Shown: piece after piece, positions 18,153-27,510 of the stretch
How the letters are laid out: every line of letters begins with the position of its first letter
How positions within the stretch are numbered: the first letter of the stretch is position 1
Origin: Marinobacter sediminum
GTDB lineage: Bacteria; Pseudomonadota; Gammaproteobacteria; Pseudomonadales; Oleiphilaceae
Direction of reading: 5' to 3'
Length of the DNA: 64,000 bases
NCBI RefSeq assembly: GCF_023657445.1
Contig: NZ_JAGTWY010000001.1
Coordinates: 248,001-312,000 of the forward strand
Translations under genes and position numbers: made by a program
The notes under the pieces: generated by a model
What the model was told of the DNA's origin: nothing
Databases searched by the model: none
The model's input: the letters and a program-made list of their open reading frames with translations, nothing else

Positions 18153-18617
18153 ATGAAGCTCGCAAAACTCTTTGGTACCGCTCTTGTTGCACTCAGCCTG
18201 TCTGCGCCTGCAGTGGCACAACAGGCGGCCGGCGGTCAGCCCGACCAGGTGGATCAGTTGGCGAAGATGGTTGGCCTGTCTGACGATCAGCAGACCGAGA
18301 TCCGGGGCATCATCGATGAGATGCAGGGCACGATTGGTGAACTGCGTCAGGAGGCCCGTGCGCTTCAGCAGCAGATGCAGGCTGAGATCAAACCGGATTA
18401 TGATGAAGACTCTATTCGTGAAAATGCGGAAGAGCTGGGCGATCTCACCGGAGAGATTGCAGCGCTCTCGACTCTGATGCAGGCAAAAGTGGATAACGTA
18501 TTTACCCAAGAGCAGCGTGACACGCTGGAGCAGCGTATGAAGCAGATGCAGCAGCAGCGTCAGATGATGCAGCAGCAGCAAATGCAGCAGATGCAGCAAC
18601 AACAGCAAGGACAGTGA
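18153..18617 (+). CDS. Periplasmic Gln/Met-rich protein
   Basis: 154 residues with a cleavable signal peptide (KLAKLFGTALVALSLSAPAVA-type; cleavage probably after AVA). The mature part is helical, beginning DQVDQLAKMVGLSDDQQTEIRG, a Spy/LTXXQ-like or DUF4168-like pattern, then a long coiled coil with heptads. It ends in a Gln/Met repeat (QMQQQRQMMQQQQ and onward). LTXXQ proteins such as Spy are periplasmic chaperones; that role here is inference. ATG 18153 follows GGAG and gives a proper signal peptide; an upstream in-frame GTG does not. A classical terminator follows. Confidence 0.75.
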   Translation: MKLAKLFGTALVALSLSAPAVAQQAAGGQPDQVDQLAKMVGLSDDQQTEIRGIIDEMQGTIGELRQEARALQQQMQAEIKPDYDEDSIRENAEELGDLTGEIAALSTLMQAKVDNVFTQEQRDTLEQRMKQMQQQRQMMQQQQMQQMQQQQQGQ

Positions 18618-18643
18618 GTTAGCTCACTCTCTGGCTGATATGG

Positions 18644-18677
18644 AAAAGGGCCGCTTCCTCGGAAGCGGCCCTTTTTT
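18644..18677 (+). terminator. Rho-independent terminator
   Basis: GGGCCGCTTCC pairs with GGAAGCGGCCC around a two-base loop, followed by TTTTTT. The flanking A-run also allows some function on the other strand, but the MMPL gene ends 40 bp beyond. Confidence 0.92.
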
Positions 18678-18716
18678 GTGTTTATAGCCTGCGAATTGCC
18701 CGGGGCAATATCGACA

Positions 18717-21212
18717 CTATGCCTGAGTGCCCGTGCCAAATGGCTTGACCAGAATGATCAGTCGGGGCAGCAGGGTCAGCGCCCCCAGAAGAGCCATCAG
18801 CATAGCGAAACCGGTGAACAGCCCAAAATAAATAGTCGGGATGAAATTCGATAGCACCAGTATCGAGAACCCGGAGATAATGGTCAGGGACGTGTAAAAC
18901 ATTGCCTTGCCAATACTACGGTGGCAACGGTGCATGGTGGCGAGGTAGTTGCCATCTTTTTCAAACTCGGTTTTGAAACGATGGATGTAGTGGATGGTGT
19001 CGTCTACGGCGATGCCGACCGTGATCGCCGCCACGGTGATGGTCATCATGTCCAGGGGAATGTTGAGCCAGCCCATCAGGCCCAGAACGGACCCCGCTGC
19101 GATGAGATTGGGCGCTATACCGATCAGGGCCAGTTTCAGCGAACGGAACAGCAGCAGGAACATGGCCATGATGGACAGAAACACAACGCCGATGGTCTTG
19201 ATCTGGGAATCAAACAGACTCTGCAGCATGTTGTTGTACATCACCGTCATGCCCGCAAACAGTATCTGATCCTGACTGTAACCCAGCTCTGTGGTCAGGT
19301 GTTTGCGAATCCGGTCGAGCAGCGCCTGACGCCGCAGCTCCGGCATGGTTTCCAGAATGCGGATGCTGAAGCGCGCCTGGTCATGTTCCTCTGATATGTA
19401 AGGCGTAAGCAGGATGTCCTGCAGGTCATCCGGCACCGCGGCAGGTACGAATGCCAGCTCAAGCGCATCAAGGCGTTCGCCCTGGTTAACCTTGGCCAGG
19501 ACATCCAGCGTGGTGTTGATTGAGAGTACCTTGCCAGTTTCCGGCAGGCTGTCCAGGTAGTTATGCACCTTCTCCAGCTGGTTCATTTTCTGGTAGGTGT
19601 ACCAGGTATCCCGGTACTCCTCTTCATCACCGCAATCTTCCACGAATGGGTCGCAGCCACTGGCGAACGGGTCTCCATCAGCGCCGGCATTCTGTGGAGG
19701 CTGATCATCGGTAATGACAACATCCAATGGAGTGGTTCCGCCCAGTCGGTTGTCGATGGTGATCATACCCTGGTGGATTTCGGTGGAAGCCTTGAAATAG
19801 TCGATGAAGCTGTTTTCCACTGTCAGCCTGTTCACACCAAACGCACACAACACGGCAATCACCGCCGAGCCAACCAGGACGGTTTTACCGAAGCGCTCCG
19901 TGAAGCGTGCGAAGGCGTCGGTAAACGGAACCCGGTCTGAGTCAGCGCGTTTGTCCAGCGGCGGCGGTAAGAGTGTCAGAAGAGCGGGGAAGACGATGAA
20001 CGTGATCAGGAAAGCGACCGTCAGGCCGAGGGTCATCATCCAGCCAAAGTCGATTACCGGGCGGATACCGCTGAATGTGAGGGATCCGAACGCAACGATG
20101 GTAGTGATGGCCATATAGAAGCAGGGTTTGACCATGGCCATAACAGTGCGACGCAGTATGTCCCCGGGGCTCGCCCCTGGCTCGTCGGACTGGAACTCAC
20201 GATAGCGGACAATCAGGTGAATTGTCAGCGACAGGGTCATGATCAGTAGCAGTGAAATGAAGTTGGATGAAATCACCGTCACCGGCCACTGGGCCCAGCC
20301 CAGGAAACCTACCATCAGCCATACGGTAAAACTGCAGCATAACAGCGGTACTAACACCCATCGCCATTGGCGGAAGATGATGGCGAGCGTCAGTAGCAGG
20401 AATGCGAGTACTCCGAACCCGAAAGTCGACAAATCGTTCTCTATGAAGCGGATCATGTCCGCAACAATCATGGGCACGCCACCAAGATGGATCTCGGCCT
20501 GGTCCCGGTACTGCTCAAGAATGCTGCGAACCTGGCGAATGGTGGCATCGCGATCTTCACCGAGCGCTTCGGTGAAGCTTATGAAAGATGCCTTCACCGC
20601 TTCCAGTTGTTGCAGTTCGGCTTCCGAGGCGCTACCTGAATCAGCCTTGTCCCGTAGTCTGTTGCGTTCTTTGAGCAGTTCGAAATAGCGGTCTGGTGTG
20701 GGCAGGTTGACCTGGATGGCGGTTGTCCCGGCGTCCTCACTGATCAGCAGATTGGGGTAGAGCGGATTGCTGAGCAGTGCATCGCGAGCGGTTTCCGGTG
20801 AAACTTCATCGCTGTCCAGCGTCTTGATTTCGGTGTCGACTGTATCCAGAGTCAGGTCCGGGCTGTGCAGCAGCGGTACATTCAGAATGCTGTTGGTGGA
20901 GCCTACGGCCTCCAGGCGCTGCAGTTCATCACGCAGATTCCGCAAGCGGGTGAGGCCCTGTTCCGAGAAAAGTTCGCTGTCCGGTGAGTAGGTAACTATC
21001 AGGAAGTCGTCGGAAGTTGTAAAGCGGCGGTTCACCTGGCGGTATTGTTCCAGGGAACGATCATTCTCCAGCACCAGAGATTCAGCGGAGGCATCCAGCC
21101 GGAACTGGCCGAATTTAACCGCGGCCAACGCCAGTAAAAGGCCGAATACGGCCAGAACAATAACCGGATGGGGGAGGATCAGTCGATCGTAAAGGGTGCG
21201 GAAACGATTCAT
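18717..21212 (-). CDS. MMPL/RND-superfamily exporter
   Basis: 831-residue inner-membrane protein with the duplicated RND layout: TM1 near 15-35, a large periplasmic loop (about 40-225), a bundle of TMs (about 235-420), a second periplasmic loop (about 440-630) and a second TM bundle (about 640-820). It resembles MMPL/HpnN-type lipid or hydrophobe exporters rather than AcrB (shorter, no adjacent adaptor or outer-membrane gene). Its partner genes in marine bacteria are often DUF1302/DUF1329, absent here. Substrate unknown. The true start is the ATG at 21212; the preceding TTG is unlikely. 48 bp after the chemoreceptor gene, possibly co-transcribed. Confidence 0.88.
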   Translation of the reverse strand: MNRFRTLYDRLILPHPVIVLAVFGLLLALAAVKFGQFRLDASAESLVLENDRSLEQYRQVNRRFTTSDDFLIVTYSPDSELFSEQGLTRLRNLRDELQRLEAVGSTNSILNVPLLHSPDLTLDTVDTEIKTLDSDEVSPETARDALLSNPLYPNLLISEDAGTTAIQVNLPTPDRYFELLKERNRLRDKADSGSASEAELQQLEAVKASFISFTEALGEDRDATIRQVRSILEQYRDQAEIHLGGVPMIVADMIRFIENDLSTFGFGVLAFLLLTLAIIFRQWRWVLVPLLCCSFTVWLMVGFLGWAQWPVTVISSNFISLLLIMTLSLTIHLIVRYREFQSDEPGASPGDILRRTVMAMVKPCFYMAITTIVAFGSLTFSGIRPVIDFGWMMTLGLTVAFLITFIVFPALLTLLPPPLDKRADSDRVPFTDAFARFTERFGKTVLVGSAVIAVLCAFGVNRLTVENSFIDYFKASTEIHQGMITIDNRLGGTTPLDVVITDDQPPQNAGADGDPFASGCDPFVEDCGDEEEYRDTWYTYQKMNQLEKVHNYLDSLPETGKVLSINTTLDVLAKVNQGERLDALELAFVPAAVPDDLQDILLTPYISEEHDQARFSIRILETMPELRRQALLDRIRKHLTTELGYSQDQILFAGMTVMYNNMLQSLFDSQIKTIGVVFLSIMAMFLLLFRSLKLALIGIAPNLIAAGSVLGLMGWLNIPLDMMTITVAAITVGIAVDDTIHYIHRFKTEFEKDGNYLATMHRCHRSIGKAMFYTSLTIISGFSILVLSNFIPTIYFGLFTGFAMLMALLGALTLLPRLIILVKPFGTGTQA

Positions 21213-21260
21213 CAAGTGACAACTCTGCTACAAAAACGAGTGCAGAGTGTGCCACAAACC

Positions 21261-22481
21261 TCAGTGAACTGTGACCTTTGACGATGCCTCTTCCAGGGAA
21301 CCGATCAGGTGCTTCAGGCGTTGCGCCATGTCTGCGCTCTCCGCGAGCTGGGTGACCATGCTCTGGGTGGCTTCCCGTATACCCTGGACGTTGGCCAGAG
21401 CGCCGTCAGTTCCGGCCGTCTGGTCGGCGGACACATTTGCAATCTCCCGGTTCGTCCGGTCGATCCGGCTAACCACCTCATTGATGGCTTCAAGAGCCCG
21501 GCGCCCCTCTTCAGATTCATCCACGCAGCGGGTGGCATCCTCGGAGCTGCCTGTCATCTGGCGAACCGCTGTGCCCATGGCGCTTAGCAGGCGGTCGATG
21601 GTTTTCTGGATCTGGTCAGTGGAGTCCTGCACCCGCTGGGCAAGACTGCGAACCTCATCGGCGACCACGGCAAAACCACGGCCCTGATCACCTGCACGAG
21701 CTGCTTCAATCGCAGCGTTCAGTGCAAGCAGGTTTGTCTGCTCAGCAATGCCCTTGATTTCAGCCACAGCGTGGCTGATTTCATGGCTGTTTGCAGCAAG
21801 GGCTTCTACGCTGCTGGCGGAACTGCTGACAACGTCGGCCAGTTTGCGAATGCTGTCGGCACTTTGCCCAACCCTTTCACTGCCGTCTACGGCGGCATCC
21901 CGGGCTTCGTGGGAGAGGGTTTTGGCGATACCGGCCTGCTCTGCAATGCCGGAAAAGCTCTGGAGCATGGTTTCGATCACTTCGACTGAACGGTCTGCGC
22001 CCGCCTGTTGGCGATCCAGATCACCCGAGCGCGCCTCTGCAGCATTGGTAAGCTCGTTTACTTCACTGTGCAGGCGCTCAACTGCTTCTTTCATGCTCTT
22101 GACCACGACAACGGTACGATCCTGCATGGCATTGAAGGCGCTGGCCATTTCACCGATCTCGTCGGTGGAATCAACGTCGGCGCGCTGGCTGAGATTGCCC
22201 GAGGCCTGAACCGAGACCATGGTGTCTTTCAGGCGATTAACGTGCCGTTCAATGAAGGAGATCAAAAGCTGGGAACCGGCCATTTCCAGAACCATCAGCA
22301 CTGAGACCACCAGTGCAAAGCCTGGCGCGGTCTCGGAAAACACGGCGCCGAAGGTATCGCCGGTTTTTTCCGAGAGGATCTGCATGGCGTAGAGCACAAG
22401 TAGGCAGAGAACTGCAAAGACGACAATGTTCAGCAACCAGAATTTGTACTTCAGCCGGGCATTCCGCAGCAGTGTCAGCAT
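21261..22481 (-). CDS. Methyl-accepting chemotaxis protein without a periplasmic ligand domain
   Basis: 406 residues. TM1 (about 15-34) and TM2 (about 54-74) are separated by only about 20 periplasmic residues, so there is no classic sensor domain. A HAMP domain follows (about 75-128), then the cytoplasmic coiled-coil hairpin with the highly conserved tip [34 protein letters not shown], given here as two parts around residue 260. No C-terminal CheR pentapeptide is present. It may sense through the membrane or HAMP (for instance energy state), or receive input from partners. It starts 8 bp after lipA and is probably in its operon. Confidence 0.92.
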   Translation of the reverse strand: MLTLLRNARLKYKFWLLNIVVFAVLCLLVLYAMQILSEKTGDTFGAVFSETAPGFALVVSVLMVLEMAGSQLLISFIERHVNRLKDTMVSVQASGNLSQRADVDSTDEIGEMASAFNAMQDRTVVVVKSMKEAVERLHSEVNELTNAAEARSGDLDRQQAGADRSVEVIETMLQSFSGIAEQAGIAKTLSHEARDAAVDGSERVGQSADSIRKLADVVSSSASSVEALAANSHEISHAVAEIKGIAEQTNLLALNAAIEAARAGDQGRGFAVVADEVRSLAQRVQDSTDQIQKTIDRLLSAMGTAVRQMTGSSEDATRCVDESEEGRRALEAINEVVSRIDRTNREIANVSADQTAGTDGALANVQGIREATQSMVTQLAESADMAQRLKHLIGSLEEASSKVTVH

Positions 22482-22489
22482 AGTGGATC

Positions 22490-23539
22490 TCAGTCGATAG
22501 CCTTCACCGGAATCTGCATGGCGTCGGAGGCTGGCGGCACCTCTGGGACTGCCAGGCCGAGGTTGTTCTGATCAAAGACCTTGTCCGCGCGGTAGCTGGA
22601 GCGAACCATGGGGCCGGACGGCACTTCCATGAAGCCTTTCTGCAGACCAATCTCGCGGTAACGATTGAACTCTTCCGGCGTGACGTAGCTCTCGACTGGC
22701 AGGTGGTTCGGGGTGGGTCTGAGGTATTGGCCGAGGGTAAGAATGTCCACACCAATGGCGCGCAGATCGTCCATGGTTTCGAGGATTTCTTCCTCGGTTT
22801 CACCGAGGCCCAGCATCAGGCTGGTTTTGGTGAGCACATCGGGACGGTGCTTTTTGGCGTGCTCCAGCACGCTCAGGGTTTTTTCGTAACCGGCGCGCGG
22901 ATCCCGAACTCGACTGGTGAGGCGTTTGACGGTCTCCACGTTCTGAGCGAATACGTCCAGGCCGGAATCCACCACCTTTTCAACGTGCGCCATCACTGCA
23001 TCAAAATCCGGGGTGAGGGCTTCTACGGCCACTTCCGGAGTGCGCTGTTTAATGGCGGAGACGCAGGCGGCGTAATGGGCGGCGCCTCCATCATCCAGGT
23101 CGTCACGGTCTACAGATGTCAGCACGATGTAGCGCAAGCCCATCAGTTCGACGGACTTCGCGGTATTTTCCGGCTCTTCGTGGTCCAGCCAGCCTTTCGG
23201 ATTGCCGGTATCCACTGCGCAAAATTTGCAGGCCCGGGTGCAGACAGAGCCCATAACCATGATAGTAGCGGTGCCGGCGGTCCAGCATTCCCCGATGTTG
23301 GGACAGTGGGATTCCTGGCAGACGGTGCTCAGGCGATGTTCGCTGACATTCTTGCGTACCGCTTCGTAGCGCTCGCCTCCGGGCATGCGTGCCCGTAGCC
23401 ATTTCGGCTTCCGCTCAACCTTGCTGGCTTCCGTGCTCTCGCCAGATGACCGCTTGATGCCATCCTTGATGGCTGAAAAGCCATGCTCATTGCGGAATTT
23501 GGAACCACTGGTGACGCGGGGTTTTGCACTGTCGCTCAT
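22490..23539 (-). CDS. lipA: Lipoyl synthase
   Basis: Radical-SAM enzyme that inserts two sulfurs into octanoyl-lipoyl domains. 349 residues. The auxiliary cluster motif [13 protein letters not shown] and the radical-SAM motif CTRACKFC are both present, as is the C-terminal RSSY motif ([11 protein letters not shown]). The N-terminal 55 residues are a basic extension. lipB, often adjacent, is not in this window. A chemoreceptor gene follows 8 bp downstream, an unusual neighbour. Confidence 0.97.
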   Translation of the reverse strand: MSDSAKPRVTSGSKFRNEHGFSAIKDGIKRSSGESTEASKVERKPKWLRARMPGGERYEAVRKNVSEHRLSTVCQESHCPNIGECWTAGTATIMVMGSVCTRACKFCAVDTGNPKGWLDHEEPENTAKSVELMGLRYIVLTSVDRDDLDDGGAAHYAACVSAIKQRTPEVAVEALTPDFDAVMAHVEKVVDSGLDVFAQNVETVKRLTSRVRDPRAGYEKTLSVLEHAKKHRPDVLTKTSLMLGLGETEEEILETMDDLRAIGVDILTLGQYLRPTPNHLPVESYVTPEEFNRYREIGLQKGFMEVPSGPMVRSSYRADKVFDQNNLGLAVPEVPPASDAMQIPVKAID

Positions 23540-23631
23540 TGCAACGGGACTCTCGTTAAGACTTCGGGAACATTAAAGAATAAAGGGCCGGAAGGGGAGA
23601 TACAAGGCGGGTAAGGGCAATCACGGGGATG

Positions 23632-23656
23632 CCGGGCACGACTTTCGTCGCACCCG
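23632..23656 (-). terminator. Hairpin after metY
   Basis: On the minus strand CCGGGTGCGAC, loop GAAA, GTCGTGCCCGG: an 11-bp stem with two G-T pairs, 11 bases past the metY stop. No T-run follows. Confidence 0.4.
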
Positions 23657-23667
23657 GTTGATGTTTG

Positions 23668-24945
23668 TCAGGCCTGGGCCGCGTCCAGTGCCTGGGTAAC
23701 ATCGGCAATGATGTCATCCACGTGCTCAATGCCAATGGACAGGCGCACCAGATCTTCGCTCACACCTGCGCTCTCAAGCTCTTCCGGGCTCAGCTGACGA
23801 TGCGTGGTTGTTGCCGGGTGACAGGCCAGGGATTTGGCATCGCCAATATTCACCAGGCGGTAAATTAGCTGCAGCGCATCAATGAACTTCGCGCCGGCTT
23901 CCCGGCCGCCCTTGATGCCAAAGCTGAGAATGCCGGAGGCCTTGCCGCCACAGATTTTGTCACAGGTTGCCTTGAACGGGCTGTTGGCGAGTGTCGCGTA
24001 GTTCACCCACTCCACGGACGGATGATCCTGAAGGAAATTTGCGACTTTCTCGGCGTTCTCGCAGTGACGCTCCATCCGCAGTGACAGTGTCTCGAGCCCC
24101 TGCATGATCAGGAACGCGTTGAATGGTGACAGAGCGGCACCCGTGTTCCGCAGCGGAACAACACGGCAGCGGCCGATAAAGGCAGCAGGGCCGAGCGCTT
24201 CGGTATACACCACACCGTGGTAGGAGGGGTCCGGCTCGTTCAGCATCGGGAATTTGTCGGCGCTCGCCTTCCAGTCGAATTTACCGGAATCCACCACCAC
24301 GCCTGCGACAGTGGTGCCGTGACCGCCGATGTATTTGGTCAGGGAGTGCACCACGATGTCAGCGCCATGTTCGAACGGACGACACAGGAAGGGCGTCGCC
24401 ACGGTGTTATCGACAATCAGCGGAATACCATGCTTGTGGGCAATATCGGCCCAGCGCTGGAGGTCTACGACATTGCCTGCCGGGTTGCCGATGGACTCGC
24501 AGAACAGCGCACGCGTGTTCTCATCAATGGCGTTCTCAACGGCGTCGAAATCGTCATGGCGAACCATGCGGCAGTCGATTCCCTGGTTGGGCAGGGAATG
24601 GGCAAACAGGTTGTAGGTGCCGCCATACAGTTGACTCGTGCTGACGATGTTGTTGCCTACTTTGCAGATGGTCTGAAGGGCGTAAGTGATGGCTGCCATA
24701 CCGGACGCCAGTGCCAATGCGCCAATGCCCCCTTCCAGTTGCGCCATCCGCTCTTCAAGAACACCGTTAGTCGGGTTCATGATGCGGGTGTAGATGTTGC
24801 CCTGAACCTTCAGATCGAAAAGATCGGCACCGTGCTGGGTGTCATCGAAGGTATAGGAAGTGGTCTGGTAGATAGGGGTGGTCGCCGCGTGGGTAGTCGG
24901 GTCGCCGTTAAAGCCTGCGTGGAGGGCCAGAGTTTCGAGTTTCAT
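23668..24945 (-). CDS. metY: O-acetylhomoserine aminocarboxypropyltransferase (sulfhydrylase)
   Basis: PLP enzyme of the Cys/Met metabolism family that makes homocysteine from O-acetyl(or succinyl)homoserine and sulfide. 425 residues, the length of MetY rather than the shorter MetB/MetC. Motifs: [37 protein letters not shown], and the PLP lysine near 205 in [15 protein letters not shown] 24945 follows AAGGAAG; the preceding GTG is less likely. It lies 72 bp after the DUF799 lipoprotein gene on the same strand; no SAM riboswitch-like leader fits in that short gap. Confidence 0.95.
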   Translation of the reverse strand: MKLETLALHAGFNGDPTTHAATTPIYQTTSYTFDDTQHGADLFDLKVQGNIYTRIMNPTNGVLEERMAQLEGGIGALALASGMAAITYALQTICKVGNNIVSTSQLYGGTYNLFAHSLPNQGIDCRMVRHDDFDAVENAIDENTRALFCESIGNPAGNVVDLQRWADIAHKHGIPLIVDNTVATPFLCRPFEHGADIVVHSLTKYIGGHGTTVAGVVVDSGKFDWKASADKFPMLNEPDPSYHGVVYTEALGPAAFIGRCRVVPLRNTGAALSPFNAFLIMQGLETLSLRMERHCENAEKVANFLQDHPSVEWVNYATLANSPFKATCDKICGGKASGILSFGIKGGREAGAKFIDALQLIYRLVNIGDAKSLACHPATTTHRQLSPEELESAGVSEDLVRLSIGIEHVDDIIADVTQALDAAQA

Positions 24946-25016
24946 CACAACTTCCTTGATGGTTGGTTGTTTGAGTTGTTGGTTTCTTAGCCTGGCCTGA
25001 GCCAGATTTTCATTGC

Positions 25017-25685
25017 CTACTGTGCTGAGTTTAGTTGCTTATAGTACTGATCGTACACAGGACTGTATGGCCCGGGCGGGATGCCATTCGCACCGTTAAA
25101 CGCCGATGCGTTCGCCTGACGGGTAAGCGGCAGATAGTTCGGATCAGCCCTTTCAAGTGCTGCCGTCACAGCCATCGATATAAGGTCGAACAGCGGACTA
25201 CCGCTACTGTTGTTATCCGGTGTGTAGGTCATTCGTTGGCGAGCGATCCAAAGTTCGGCACCGTCAGCATTAACGATTCGGTACTCGAAATCCACCTCCG
25301 TTGTGGTGCTCAGCAGCATATATTTTGACGTCCACTCGTGAATGATGACATAGAGAATAGCGTCAGCTTTGAACAGGTTTGCCAGCTGTTCTGGCGGTGC
25401 TGCATGAGCTTCTGCGGGTTCATAATACCCTTCATATTCGAGAAGCGTTTTGACCGTGTTGACCGGAAAAACGTAGTAGCCTTTTTCCCCCAGATAGTAA
25501 GGGAGCGTGGCAAGGACGGAGGTTGTTCCCTGAACGTCTGTGGTCTCGTTGACCGGGGGAAGAACCAGGATAGACCTCGGCGCGGCATCATGGAACGCAT
25601 TAAGGCGATTGGAGTCACCGGTTGTCGCGCAGCCCGCGGCCAGGCAAAGGGCGAACAGAGCCAGGCAAAGCTTGATCAACTTCAT
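25017..25685 (-). CDS. DUF799/GNA1162-family lipoprotein
   Basis: 222 residues. Lipoprotein signal ends in AAGC (Cys19). The mature protein begins with a variable linker, then SILVLPPVNETTDVQGTTS and a TolB/FlgT-like alpha/beta core; the family (meningococcal GNA1162) is a surface-associated lipoprotein of unclear function. It is the last gene of a four-lipoprotein operon; its ATG overlaps the DUF4810 stop (ATGA). It is probably outer-membrane anchored (residue +2 is Ala). Confidence 0.88.
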   Translation of the reverse strand: MKLIKLCLALFALCLAAGCATTGDSNRLNAFHDAAPRSILVLPPVNETTDVQGTTSVLATLPYYLGEKGYYVFPVNTVKTLLEYEGYYEPAEAHAAPPEQLANLFKADAILYVIIHEWTSKYMLLSTTTEVDFEYRIVNADGAELWIARQRMTYTPDNNSSGSPLFDLISMAVTAALERADPNYLPLTRQANASAFNGANGIPPGPYSPVYDQYYKQLNSAQ

Positions 25686-26029
25686 TGTCTGGCCTCCAGG
25701 TTTTTAATCAGCATGCCGAGCATGGGTTGGCTCTCGGGCCAGGCTTCGTATTCCATTTTGTAGTACTTGATCGCTTCCCCGACCTTCCCCTGCTCCAGCA
25801 TGAACGTGCCAGCCTCGGCAAAAAGGCCGGGGGCGATCGGATGCTGAGGCGTCCCGCCTGTCTCTACGAATTCGAGATAATTATTCAGTGCTTCTTCCTT
25901 CAGGGCCGGGTCGTGGTAGACGATGAAAAGTGTTTCCTGGTAATGCCCCCAGTCATAGAGGCCCTGATTGGTTGCGCATCCGGAGAGAAGAATGAGCGTT
26001 GTGCTCAACGCTAAAACTCTCTTATTCAT
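25682..26029 (-). CDS. DUF4810 lipoprotein
   Basis: 115 residues. Signal peptide with lipobox LSGC (Cys18), then the DUF4810 start NQGLYDWGHYQETL and a helical, TPR-like body (KEEALNNYLEFVE, GLFAEAGTFMLEQGKVGEAIKYYKMEYEAWPES). Overlaps the upstream small lipoprotein gene by 8 bp and the downstream DUF799 gene by 4 bp, a sign of tight translational coupling. Function unknown; the family occurs beside CsgG-like and DUF799 genes. Confidence 0.88.
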   Translation of the reverse strand: MNKRVLALSTTLILLSGCATNQGLYDWGHYQETLFIVYHDPALKEEALNNYLEFVETGGTPQHPIAPGLFAEAGTFMLEQGKVGEAIKYYKMEYEAWPESQPMLGMLIKNLEARQ

Positions 26030-26342
26030 AGTTTCCCACCTTCAGAATCCGGTTTGAGCCCGCACCCAGATAGACCTCTTTCGCAAAAACCACCTTGCCG
26101 TCGGAAAAAAGTTCGATCTGGTGGGTGCCGTCAATAATCCTCAGCAGGTTCTCTCCAGCCTGATACTGCCCAACGTAGCCGTACGAAATGCCATCAACAC
26201 GGAGCTCATAGTATTCGGCGGCGATGGACGACAGTTCGAAGGCAAGCCCAGGGCGGTCATCAACGACCTGGGTGTTATGTGTGGGCGTCTGGACGCAAGC
26301 GGTCAGCGTGATGAGCACAAGCAGTGTGATAAGCGTCTTCAT
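26022..26342 (-). CDS. Small lipoprotein
   Basis: 106 residues with lipobox LTAC (Cys16). The mature part is beta-rich (YYELRVDGISYGYVGQYQAGENLLRI) and resembles a PEGA-like domain, in which short beta strands follow a tethered linker (inference, low). Starts one base into the CsgG-like stop (TAATG). Not seen as a named family by me; it is the least conserved-looking member of the operon. Confidence 0.75.
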   Translation of the reverse strand: MKTLITLLVLITLTACVQTPTHNTQVVDDRPGLAFELSSIAAEYYELRVDGISYGYVGQYQAGENLLRIIDGTHQIELFSDGKVVFAKEVYLGAGSNRILKVGNYE

Positions 26343-27307
26343 TAATTTTTCTCCTTAACCTGCAAATCTTTCAGGCCATAACCCTCCAGAGTGCCCTGGG
26401 AAACTTCGCCAAATGCCCCCTGGTCAAGAGGGTCGTCGCCAAACAGGCCAAGAACGGTTAGCTCGGCAATTTTTTTACCGGGCAAGGTAATGGTGGTACC
26501 GGTTGTTTGTGACTTGACCTTCTTTCCGCGGGTTTCGATGTCAAACGTCATTCCCTTTGCGACGCCCTGGCTTTCGCCACCGCTGATGTACACAAGGCCG
26601 TCTTCTTGTGCCAGCAAATCGGCAGTCCACGGTTTTTCGAGGAAAAGTCCGGTCATTTTGTCCACGGCTGCTGTAACCGCGGCGGCGATGGCCTGGTCAT
26701 TCAGACTGCCGTCATAACCTGCGGCCGAGCCAAATCCCATGGTGCGGGCCTGTTCAGTCGAGGAGGAGCCGGAACCGGTTACTGAGGCGAATACCCTGCC
26801 TGTGGACACATCCACCAGTCGCAGATCCACGGTGGCTGTTGCTTCCTGTTTTTTGGACGATGACAAAAAACCGCGCTCGCCGGTGGTGGCGCGGCCGAAC
26901 TGGGTGAGTGAACCAATCACCAGCGTATCGACACCGGTGATATTGATGTTCTGGCCTGAAAGCTCTGCTTCCTTGCTCAGGAGTTCAATATCTGGTCGCT
27001 CAAAAACCAGATAGCTTTCACTATTGCCCAGCGCCTGGAGAAACATGTCAGTAACTTTGTTGCCAAGCTGGTCCTCGGCTTCTGATCGCAACAGACTGCG
27101 GCCATAATTGGTCTCGTTGGAGAGGCGTCCGACCGCGATTTTTCGCTTGAGGCTCAGTTTTTCCGGTTTATTCGCTTCCAGGGCAGCCCGCTGTGCGGCC
27201 CGCTGTTGCTCTGCCGAAACCGCCGGCTCGACCTCTTTCATCTGGGGCGTTTGAGTTGCGCAGCCTGACAGCGCCCCAAGCATCAACCAGGGGATAATTT
27301 TTCTCAT
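26342..27307 (-). CDS. CsgG/HfaB-family outer-membrane lipoprotein
   Basis: 321 residues. ATG 27307 follows AAGGAG and gives a lipoprotein signal with lipobox LSGC (Cys16). The core KRKIAVGRLSNETNYG, AEDQLGNKVTDMFLQAL and DTLVIGSLTQFGRATTG matches CsgG/HfaB, whose members build nonameric outer-membrane pores for curli or holdfast export. An additional C-terminal domain (about 240-321, GLVYISGGESQGVAKGMTFDIETRG) exceeds CsgG proper (about 277) and resembles a FlgT-C-like domain. No curli subunit or CsgE/F is nearby, so the cargo is unknown. First gene of the four-lipoprotein operon. Confidence 0.88.
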   Translation of the reverse strand: MRKIIPWLMLGALSGCATQTPQMKEVEPAVSAEQQRAAQRAALEANKPEKLSLKRKIAVGRLSNETNYGRSLLRSEAEDQLGNKVTDMFLQALGNSESYLVFERPDIELLSKEAELSGQNINITGVDTLVIGSLTQFGRATTGERGFLSSSKKQEATATVDLRLVDVSTGRVFASVTGSGSSSTEQARTMGFGSAAGYDGSLNDQAIAAAVTAAVDKMTGLFLEKPWTADLLAQEDGLVYISGGESQGVAKGMTFDIETRGKKVKSQTTGTTITLPGKKIAELTVLGLFGDDPLDQGAFGEVSQGTLEGYGLKDLQVKEKN

Positions 27308-27476
27308 TAACTGGACTCCTTGGGTTTCATACATTGTGTGACTTCATAGCGACACAACACGCCTGATTCCGTGTCGGAAGGGGCAGTACAGGAATGGGGC
27401 CGAGCAGGGAGGGGCCTCAGTAAACCGGCTGCCATCCGTGACATCTTGCTAACTCCGATACTTTACAAGATACGTC

Positions 27477-27504
27477 AAAAGAAGAAAGCCCGCGTTTGCG
27501 GGCT
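27477..27504 (-). terminator. Terminator after the serine hydrolase gene
   Basis: On the minus strand AGCCCGC, four-base loop, GCGGGCT, then TTCTTCTTTT. It begins six bases after the stop codon. Confidence 0.85.
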
Positions 27505-27510
27505 CTTTTG

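Noticed and set aside
24217-24990. Long open frame on the plus strand opposite metY
   Set aside because: It lies fully inside metY, has no family features and follows from the codon bias of the real gene. The same applies to long frames opposite ychF, fabB, lipA and the aldo/keto reductase.
24946-25016. SAM riboswitch before metY
   Set aside because: The gap to the upstream gene is only about 70 bp and shows no suitable conserved core.
26342-27307. Curli secretion system
   Set aside because: Only a CsgG-like protein is present; csgA, csgB, csgE and csgF are absent.
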